64,000 nucleotides of DNA, taken from assembly GCF_014655595.1 (NCBI RefSeq), contig NZ_BNBL01000004.1, forward strand, positions 372,001 through 436,000, given 5' to 3'. This document shows positions 58,582 through 64,000 of the stretch, piece by piece. A model generated the notes under the pieces. It had not been told where the DNA came from and made no database searches. It saw only the letters and a list, made by a program, of their open reading frames with translations. The stretch comes from Streptomyces griseocarneus. Lineage in GTDB: Bacteria; Actinomycetota; Actinomycetes; Streptomycetales; Streptomycetaceae. Positions within the stretch are counted from its first letter, which is position 1. Each line of letters begins with the position of its first letter. A program made the translations under genes and the position numbers.

Positions 58582-59201
58582 GCGCCTCCCCGCGCCGCGG
58601 GCCGGGTGCCACGGCCGCCCGCATGAGGGAAGACCTGCGCGTCGTCATCGAGCGCGATCCGGCCGTACGCAGCCGGGGCGAGGCCCTGCTCGCCCCGCAC
58701 CTGCCGGCGCTGTGGCTGCACCGGATCGCCTCCGGCCTCTACCGGCGCGGCCACCGGGTGACGGCCAGGGTGCTGTCGCTGGTCGGCAGGTTCCTCTCCG
58801 GCGGCGTCGACATCCACCCCGGCGCCCGGGTCGGGCGGCGGCTGTTCATCGACCACGGCGCGGCCGTCGTGATCGGCGAGGACGCCGTCATCGGCGACGA
58901 CGTGACGCTGTACCACCAGGTCACCATCGGTGCCCTGGGCTGGTGGCGGGACCGGCGCAGGCGGCCGGGGGAGCGGCGGCACCCGACGATCGGCGACCGC
59001 GTCGTGGTCGGCGCCAACGCCTCCGTCCTGGGGCCCGTGCGCGTCGGCGACGACAGTCTGGTCGGCGCCCACTCCCTGGTCACCAGCGACGTGCCGGACG
59101 GGGGCCGGGTCTGGGCCCCCAAGAGCCGGATCCAGCAGAAGGAGAGACCCGTCGTCGTGCCGACGGGAGCCGAAGCGACAACGGAGAAGAGAAGCGCGTG
59201 A
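58578..59201 (+). CDS. Serine O-acetyltransferase (CysE)-like enzyme
   Basis: A 207-residue left-handed beta-helix acyltransferase. It has 'GVDIHPGARVGRRLFIDHGAAVVIGEDAVIGDDVTLYHQVTIGALGWWRD...HPTIGDRVVVGANASVLGPVRVGDDSLVGAHSLVTSDVP'. The 'HPGA..G....IDH' and 'YHQVTIGA' elements contain the catalytic His and Asp of CysE. It would acetylate serine, or a related hydroxyl substrate, with acetyl-CoA. Pairing with the CysK-like enzyme in one operon indicates a dedicated O-acetylserine supply. Overlaps both neighbours by 4 nt. Confidence 0.87.
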   Translation: MSASPRRGPGATAARMREDLRVVIERDPAVRSRGEALLAPHLPALWLHRIASGLYRRGHRVTARVLSLVGRFLSGGVDIHPGARVGRRLFIDHGAAVVIGEDAVIGDDVTLYHQVTIGALGWWRDRRRRPGERRHPTIGDRVVVGANASVLGPVRVGDDSLVGAHSLVTSDVPDGGRVWAPKSRIQQKERPVVVPTGAEATTEKRSA

Positions 59202-59866
59202 CGAGCAGCAGCACAGACGCCGGCGGCGACGCGGCCGTGGCCCCCGGCTACCGCCGGGTCCTGCGGGACTCCTTCAGCCGGCGCTACGAGGACGGCGCCG
59301 ACTCGTGGAGCGAGGAACCCGCCATGCGGCTGCTGGTGCCGATGCTCACCGACGGGCTCGCGCCGGGCAGCCGCGTGATCGACATCGGCGCCGGCCGCGG
59401 CCGGGACGCCGAGGCGCTGCTCGCCGCGGGACACCGGGTCACCGTCGTCGACCTGGTGCGCCTCCCCGACTGGGACGATCTCGCCGAACGCTGGGGCGAC
59501 CAGGTCGAATTCGCGGTCGGGAACTTCACCGAGCTCGACGGTCACACCGGATTCGACGCCGCGGTGGACAACGGCGTCCTGCACCACCAGGACCCGGCCG
59601 ACTATTCCGCGTACCTCGCGGGCGTACGCCGCCGCCTGCGCCCCGGCGGAACGCTGGCCATCAGCCTGTTCACCACCGCCGAGGAACTCACCGAAGGCGT
59701 GCTGAACCGCGCCGACGACGGCCGTCTGTCGCGCTGGTTCAACGAGCGGGAGGCGGCCGAGCTGCTGTCCGGCGCCGGCTTCGAGGTGACGGCGACGCGC
59801 CTGGTGCGCAGGGAACTTCCGGGACTGGCCTATCTGTTGGTGCTGGCCCGGCGTATCGATGTCTGA
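59198..59866 (+). CDS. SAM-dependent methyltransferase (ToxA-like candidate)
   Basis: A 222-residue class I methyltransferase: motif I 'VIDIGAGRGRDAEALLAAGHRVTVVDLV', 'FDAAVDNGVLHHQDPADYSAYLAGVRRRLRPGGTLAISLF' (motifs II/III), and a C-terminal substrate part. In B. glumae, ToxA N-methylates 1,6-didesmethyltoxoflavin at two positions; this enzyme is the only methyltransferase in cluster B and probably plays the corresponding role, though overall similarity cannot be measured here. GTG start overlaps the CysE-like stop. Confidence 0.85.
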   Translation: MTSSSTDAGGDAAVAPGYRRVLRDSFSRRYEDGADSWSEEPAMRLLVPMLTDGLAPGSRVIDIGAGRGRDAEALLAAGHRVTVVDLVRLPDWDDLAERWGDQVEFAVGNFTELDGHTGFDAAVDNGVLHHQDPADYSAYLAGVRRRLRPGGTLAISLFTTAEELTEGVLNRADDGRLSRWFNEREAAELLSGAGFEVTATRLVRRELPGLAYLLVLARRIDV

Positions 59867-59892
59867 TCGATGTCTGAGGGTTGGCACAGCGC

Positions 59893-61176
59893 ATGAATGA
59901 TGCACCGAAGGGAAACCGGACCACCACGGCCGAATCCCCGCCCGCGCCCGGCGGCAAGGCCGGGGGCGACGGGATGTTCGCCTCGCTGCGGGTGCGGAAC
60001 TACCGCTATTTCTTCATCGGGCAGTTCCTCTCCAACTCCGGCACGTGGATGCAGTTCGTCGCGCAGGACTGGCTGGTCTTCGACCTGACCGGCAGCACGT
60101 TCGCGGTCGGCGTCACCACGGCCCTGCAATTCCTTCCGGTGCTGCTCTTCGGCCTCTTCGGCGGGGTGGTAGCCGACCGCTACCCCAAGCGGCGGATCCT
60201 GCTCACCACCCAGAGCGCGATGGGCCTGTTCGCCGCGCTGCTGGCGGTGCTGACGCTGACCGACGCCGTCACCGTCGGCCACGTCTACGGCTTCGCGTTC
60301 CTGCTGGGCCTGATGAACACCTTCACCAATCCCGCGATCCAGACGTTCGTCGTGGAAATGGTCGGCCCGGAGCGGGTGGGCAACGCCGTCAGCCTGGGCG
60401 CGGTGAATTTCCAGAGCGCCCGGCTGCTCGGCCCCGCCGTGGCCGGCCCGCTGATCGCGGTGATCGGCAGCGGCTGGGCCTTCGCGGTCAACGCCCTGTC
60501 GTACGTCGCCGTGATCGTCTCCCTGCTGGCCGTCCGCGCCGCCGAACTGCTTCCCTCCCGCCCGCAGCCGCGCGAGAAGGGGCAGATCCGGGCGGGCCTG
60601 CGCCACGTCCGCGAGCACCCGAAGCTGCTGTGGCCCATCGTGCTCGTCGGATTCGTCTGCACCTTCGGCTTCAATTTCCCGACCCTGCTGTCGGGCTTCA
60701 CCTACAACGTCTTCCACGGCGGCGCCAAGGAATACGGCTGGCTGACCACCGCGGTCGGCGTCGGCGCCCTGGGCGGCGCACTGCTGTCGGCCCGCCGGCG
60801 CAGCGGCCGGCCCTGGCTCCTCGTCGCCACCGCGGCCGGTTTCGGCGCCCTGGAGATGGTGAGTTCGCTGGCGCCCCGGCTGTGGGTCTTCGGACTGGTG
60901 CTGGTGCTGGTCGGCCTGCTGAGCGTCGTCTTCAGCACCATGGCCAATTCGCTGGTGCAATTGGCGACCGATCCCGCGATGCGCGGGCGGGTCATGGGCC
61001 TGTACATGCTCGTCTACACGGGCGGCACCCCGGTCGGCGGCCCGGTGGTCGGCTGGGTGGTCGAACACTACGGAGCCAGGGCCGGCATCCTCGCCTGCGG
61101 CGCCGTGGCGGCCCTGGCCGCCGGGGTGTTCGGCCTGGTGCTGACGCGGCGCAGGGTGCGTCCCGTCAGCGCGTGA
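59893..61176 (+). CDS. MFS exporter (DHA3/EntS-like)
   Basis: A 427-residue 12-TM transporter. TM1 is 'VRNYRYFFIGQFLSNSGTWMQFVAQDWLVFDLTGS', followed by motif A 'GGVVADRYPKRRILLTTQ'; 'MNTFTNPAIQTFVVEMVGPERVGNAVSLGAVNFQSARLLGPAVAG' spans TM4-TM5. These features are typical of DHA3 exporters such as EntS and TetV. Last gene of the cluster B operon, 26 bp after the methyltransferase, so it probably exports the azapteridine-type product and gives self-protection. ATG 59893 is preferred; a TTG at 59881 is an alternative. Confidence 0.87.
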   Translation: MNDAPKGNRTTTAESPPAPGGKAGGDGMFASLRVRNYRYFFIGQFLSNSGTWMQFVAQDWLVFDLTGSTFAVGVTTALQFLPVLLFGLFGGVVADRYPKRRILLTTQSAMGLFAALLAVLTLTDAVTVGHVYGFAFLLGLMNTFTNPAIQTFVVEMVGPERVGNAVSLGAVNFQSARLLGPAVAGPLIAVIGSGWAFAVNALSYVAVIVSLLAVRAAELLPSRPQPREKGQIRAGLRHVREHPKLLWPIVLVGFVCTFGFNFPTLLSGFTYNVFHGGAKEYGWLTTAVGVGALGGALLSARRRSGRPWLLVATAAGFGALEMVSSLAPRLWVFGLVLVLVGLLSVVFSTMANSLVQLATDPAMRGRVMGLYMLVYTGGTPVGGPVVGWVVEHYGARAGILACGAVAALAAGVFGLVLTRRRVRPVSA

Positions 61177-61192
61177 GGAGGATGTGCGCCCG

Positions 61193-62053
61193 TCACCGCG
61201 CGAGGGCGAAGGCATCGGCGGCGTCCGGCGCGAGCGTGAAGCCGTCGGCGGAGTCGGGCGCGTGGGTGAAGCCGTCGACGAGCTCGACGAACGCGTCCGG
61301 CTGCTCGAAGAAGGCGACGTGCCCCGTGTCGACCTCGGCGTAGGAGCTGCCGGGCAGCGCGGCGTGCAGCGCCCGGCTGTGCTCCACGGGGACGGTGGCG
61401 TCCTGGGCGCAGCCGATGACCAGGGCCTTCGCCCGCACCAGGGGCAGCAGCGGGCGGATGTCGACGCGTGCGTCGAGGTCGACGTGGCGCAGGGTGCCGG
61501 CGGTGGCGGGCATGTTCTGCGTCATGGCCTCGACCTGGTCGCGGCCGATGGCGTTGAGGAAGCCGCGGCTGAAGCCGGTCATGGTGACGAACCTGCCGAA
61601 GGCCCCGGCGTCCGTCTCGCCCAGCCGCTTCCACAGGGCGAAGGTGTTGCGGAGGAACTCGTCGCCCTCGGTGTGCGCCCAGCCGGCGACGAGGACGAGG
61701 CGGCGGACCAGGTCGGGGCGCAGGGCGGCGACCGCCGTGACCACGGGGGAGCCCATGGAGAAGCCCAGCAGGTCCACGGGCCCGGTGCCGGCGTCCTCGA
61801 TGACGGCGATGACCTGGGCGGCCAGCCCCTCGACGGTCAGCGGGCCGCCGTCGTCGACGGTGTTGTCGGTGCCGGAGAGGTCGGGGGTGATGACGGTGCG
61901 GTCGTGGGCGAAGCGCGGGGCGATCTGTCCCCAGGTGAGGCCGGCGCCGGTGGATCCGGTGCCGTGGACGAGGACGAGGGCGGGGCGCGTGGGGTTGTCG
62001 GTGCCGGTGCGCTCGTAGTGGACCTGGGCGTCGGCGACGGTGACGGTGGGCAT
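61193..62053 (-). CDS. Alpha/beta-hydrolase
   Basis: A 286-residue alpha/beta-hydrolase from ATG 62053: oxyanion region 'ALVLVHGTGSTGAGLTW', nucleophile elbow 'LLGFSMGSPVV' (Ser), acid near 'CAQDATVPVEHS' and catalytic His in 'VDTGHVAFFEQPD'. The last ~25 residues are a degenerate repeat ('DGFTHAPDSADGFTLAPDAADAFALAR') mirrored by DNA repeats at about 61204-61265, probably slippage-derived. It is convergent with the cluster B exporter and divergent from the MmyB-like regulator, which may control it. Substrate unknown. Confidence 0.85.
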   Translation of the reverse strand: MPTVTVADAQVHYERTGTDNPTRPALVLVHGTGSTGAGLTWGQIAPRFAHDRTVITPDLSGTDNTVDDGGPLTVEGLAAQVIAVIEDAGTGPVDLLGFSMGSPVVTAVAALRPDLVRRLVLVAGWAHTEGDEFLRNTFALWKRLGETDAGAFGRFVTMTGFSRGFLNAIGRDQVEAMTQNMPATAGTLRHVDLDARVDIRPLLPLVRAKALVIGCAQDATVPVEHSRALHAALPGSSYAEVDTGHVAFFEQPDAFVELVDGFTHAPDSADGFTLAPDAADAFALAR

Positions 62054-62248
62054 GCGGAACTCCCGAGTGGTGAGGGCCCGGCGGGGGCAAGGCCCCAGGG
62101 GGTGTGGGTCTGAGAGGCGGCCGCCGGGCTTCGCACCCGGTGACGTGACCAACAGTGGCGCGGGGGACGCGCGGCCGGGAGAGCCCCGCCGACCCTGGGA
62201 TCGCCGGTCCCTGGCTCACGGGACGAGGCGTCGGCGAAGATCATCCGT

Positions 62249-63103
62249 ATGACGATCGACCGCCCCGGCCTCGCCGACTTCCTCCGCCGCGCGCGCGAAC
62301 GCGTACGCCCCCAGGACGCGGGCCTGCCCGCCGGGCCGCGCCGCCGTACGCCCGGCCTGCGCCGCGAGGAGGTCGCCCAGCTCGCCGGGATGTCGGCCGA
62401 CTACTACACCCGGCTCGAGCAGGCCCGCGGACCGCAGCCCTCGCCCCAGATGCTCGCGGCGCTCGCCCGCGCCCTGCGCTTGAGCGCCGACGAGCGGGAC
62501 CACCTCCACCTGCTGGCCGGCCACCGCCCGCCCGTGGCGCGTGCCTCCGGCGACCACGTCGCGCCCGGCCTGCTCCACCTCCTCGACCAGCTCCCCACCA
62601 CCCCCGCGCAGATCCTCGGCGCCCTCGGTGACGTCCTCGCCCAGAACGCCATGGCCCAGTCCCTGCTCGGGGGCGTGTGCACGGTCTCCGAACACGGCCG
62701 CAACGTCGTCTGGCGCTGGTTCACCGACCCCGCCGTCCGTGCCGCGTACCCGCCCGAGGAGCACGACCACTACAACCGCCTGCACACCGCCGACCTGCGC
62801 GCGGCCGTCACCCGCCGCGCGAACGACCCGGCGGCCGCCCGCCTGGTGGACCGTCTCCGGGAGGCGAGCCCCGAATTCCGCGCCCTGTGGGACCTCCACG
62901 AGGTGGCCGTCCGCCGCCACACCCGCATGCGCGTCCTGCACCCCGTGGTCGGCCCGGTCGACCTCGACTGCCAGATCCTCCTGGCCCCGGAGGGCGACCA
63001 GCGTCTGGTCCTCTACACCCCGCCCCCGGGCACCGACACCGCGGACCGGCTGGCACTCCTGCGCGTCGTGGGTACGGACCAGTTCGCGCCCGCGACGGAG
63101 TGA
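62249..63103 (+). CDS. MmyB-like helix-turn-helix regulator
   Basis: A 284-residue XRE-type regulator: 'LADFLRRARERVRPQDAGLP...RRTPGLRREEVAQLAGMSADYYTRLEQARGPQPSPQMLAALARALRLSADERDHLHLLAG' is the conserved N-terminal half. The C-terminal MmyB-like ligand-binding (PAS-like) domain follows: 'AQILGALGDVLAQNAMAQSLLGGV...NVVWRWFTDPAVRAAYPPEEHDHYNRLHTADLRAAV'. In Streptomyces this very common family usually represses a neighbouring oxidoreductase or hydrolase; here the divergent alpha/beta-hydrolase 195 bp away is the obvious target. Confidence 0.9.
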   Translation: MTIDRPGLADFLRRARERVRPQDAGLPAGPRRRTPGLRREEVAQLAGMSADYYTRLEQARGPQPSPQMLAALARALRLSADERDHLHLLAGHRPPVARASGDHVAPGLLHLLDQLPTTPAQILGALGDVLAQNAMAQSLLGGVCTVSEHGRNVVWRWFTDPAVRAAYPPEEHDHYNRLHTADLRAAVTRRANDPAAARLVDRLREASPEFRALWDLHEVAVRRHTRMRVLHPVVGPVDLDCQILLAPEGDQRLVLYTPPPGTDTADRLALLRVVGTDQFAPATE

Positions 63104-63232
63104 CGCGCAGGCCCTGCCGCGACCTCGTACTCCCGCCCGATTGTCAGTGGTGGGTGCGACGATTTCCGTGAAGTCGCCCGCCGATGACGGAACTTGGGAT
63201 TCCGGCGGGGATCGCGAGGGAGGGGGCAGGAC

Positions 63233-63727
63233 ATGGTCTGCGAAGCGTGCGACAGTCCGTACGCCAGGTGGGTCGTCGGTCGCGGCACGGCTCTCTGTGT
63301 CCCGTGCGAGCGGGTCGGCGCCGGGCGGCGCAGCCGCGAGCCGGTGCTCGTGGGCGAGGTGCTGGGGGCCACGGCCGACGTGCTGAGGCTCTCGAGCCGT
63401 ACGGGCGCCGGCGTTCCGGACCCATGGGGCGCCGGCGGTGGCGGGGCGGTGTGCCGGGCCTGCGGCGGACGCGCCGTGTGGCATCGCACCGTGCGCGGCC
63501 GCTGGGTCCTGATCCAGGCCGGCGAATGGCCCGTGGCGGCCGTTCCCGCCGGCAGACGCTGGCGGATCGCGGGCGACGGCACCGCCGTCCGCCTCGGGGC
63601 GGCCGCCGCCCCGTCCGACACGTGCAGGGTCGGTCATGCCGACGTGTGCCCGGCGCGCCCGGCCCCGTACGACGCGCCGTCGCTGCTCGCCCTGTGGCAC
63701 CGCAACGCCCGCCGGGCGGCGTTATGA
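63233..63727 (+). CDS. DUF6083-like zinc-ribbon protein
   Basis: A 164-residue protein from ATG 63233 (GGGAGGGGG upstream). Two CxxC pairs, 'VCEACDSPYARW...LCVPCERV' and 'VCRACGGRAVWHRT', suggest a zinc ribbon, and there is a third Cys/His group 'DTCRVGHADVCPARP'. The middle 'GRWVLIQAGEWPVAAVPAGRRWRIAGDGTAVRLG' is typical of a Streptomyces-restricted family annotated DUF6083. No function is known. Confidence 0.7.
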   Translation: MVCEACDSPYARWVVGRGTALCVPCERVGAGRRSREPVLVGEVLGATADVLRLSSRTGAGVPDPWGAGGGGAVCRACGGRAVWHRTVRGRWVLIQAGEWPVAAVPAGRRWRIAGDGTAVRLGAAAAPSDTCRVGHADVCPARPAPYDAPSLLALWHRNARRAAL

Positions 63728-63769
63728 CGGTGGGGTGGCAGCTGCCGGGGCCGCCGGGCCGGCCGGGGA

Positions 63770-64000
63770 TCAGGCCCGCGTCAGCAGGCGGTCGAGCGCG
63801 CGCCGGGTGCGGTCGGGGGCGAGCGGGTCGGCGAAGAGCTGGATGGCCTGGTTGAGGGCCAGGTAGAGGCCGACGAGTTCGTACGCGACCTGCTCGGGGT
63901 CGGTGCCGGGCGGAAGGTCGCCCGCCGTGACGGCGAGCCGCAGCTCGCCCACGAGCCGGTGCCGCCACAGCCGGTAGAGGCGGGCCACCGCGTCCCGTAC
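63770..64000 (-). CDS. TetR-family regulator, C-terminal fragment
   Basis: The 3' end of a minus-strand gene whose start lies beyond the window. The visible 76 residues ('RDAVARLYRLWRHRLVGELRLAVTAGDLPPGTDPEQVAYELVGLYLALNQAIQLFADPLAPDRTRRALDRLLTRA') form the last helices of a TetR C-terminal ligand-binding domain. The DNA-binding part is not visible, so the family call rests on the 'LPPGTDPEQVAYELVGLYLALNQAIQL' pattern. Confidence 0.65.
   Translation of the reverse strand, partial: VRDAVARLYRLWRHRLVGELRLAVTAGDLPPGTDPEQVAYELVGLYLALNQAIQLFADPLAPDRTRRALDRLLTRA

Overview
The window is high-GC DNA with GTG/TTG starts, 4-nt stop/start overlaps and gene families typical of Streptomyces: SigB/F-type sigma factors, an AfsR-type regulator, a SARP, and conserved actinobacterial small proteins. 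It reads as a chromosomal segment in which a conserved core is interrupted by accessory and secondary-metabolism DNA. No PKS, NRPS, phosphoenolpyruvate mutase, transposase, integrase or CRISPR array was seen.

Left part (1-19.5 kb): the end of an OmpR-type response regulator; two drug-efflux modules (a DHA2 pump with a TetR regulator, the regulator bracketed by two inverted copies of a ~180-bp element; and a DHA2 pump with a MarR regulator); a lipoprotein; two SigB/F-type sigma factors; a Dabb protein, a small membrane protein and a STAS anti-sigma antagonist; a large AfsR-type regulator; a family 2 encapsulin shell gene overlapping the gene of its probable cargo, a cysteine desulfurase; and an NHL-repeat beta-propeller protein.

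Cluster A (19.9-38.6 kb): a compact metabolic cluster without a recognisable known product. It has 2-oxoacid dehydrogenase E1 alpha and beta without E2/E3, LeuC/LeuD-like isomerase subunits, a 393-residue isopropylmalate/homocitrate-synthase-like enzyme, a class I aminotransferase, an isochorismatase-fold hydrolase lacking the nucleophilic cysteine, an FAD/NAD(P)-binding protein, a cupin, an Fe(II)/2-oxoglutarate oxygenase, an MFS exporter, and five regulators (LysR, IclR, LuxR, TetR, SARP). It also has an extra glyceraldehyde-3-phosphate dehydrogenase that could be a resistant copy of the target. The logic is leucine-type alpha-keto-acid chain extension, transamination, oxidation and export of a small, possibly electrophilic, amino- or keto-acid.

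Toxin operon (38.8-45.6 kb): four tightly coupled minus-strand genes encode a membrane protein, a HerA/VirB4-like ATPase, a very acidic Pro/Ala/Glu/Asp-repeat protein with a globular C-terminal domain, and a small protein with a duplicated module that looks like its immunity partner. The operon ends next to tRNA-Ser(CGA), after which core genes resume (tadA, its associated protein, upp, a LytR_C protein, an HhH-GPD glycosylase).

Cluster B (50.8-61.2 kb): a toxoflavin-type (7-azapteridine) cluster. A split RibD (deaminase and reductase as two genes) is divergent from one operon of GTP cyclohydrolase II, WD40 protein, SUMF1-type protein, CysK-like PLP enzyme, ATP-grasp ligase, NADPH:FMN-reductase-like flavoprotein, CysE-like acyltransferase, SAM methyltransferase and MFS exporter. 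The cyclohydrolase/WD40/SUMF1/RibD/methyltransferase set matches Burkholderia glumae toxB/C/D/E/A; the CysK-CysE-ATP-grasp-flavoprotein block is extra and implies a modified or amino-acid-derived product. The right end holds an alpha/beta hydrolase, a MmyB-like regulator, a DUF6083-like protein and the start-less end of a TetR regulator.
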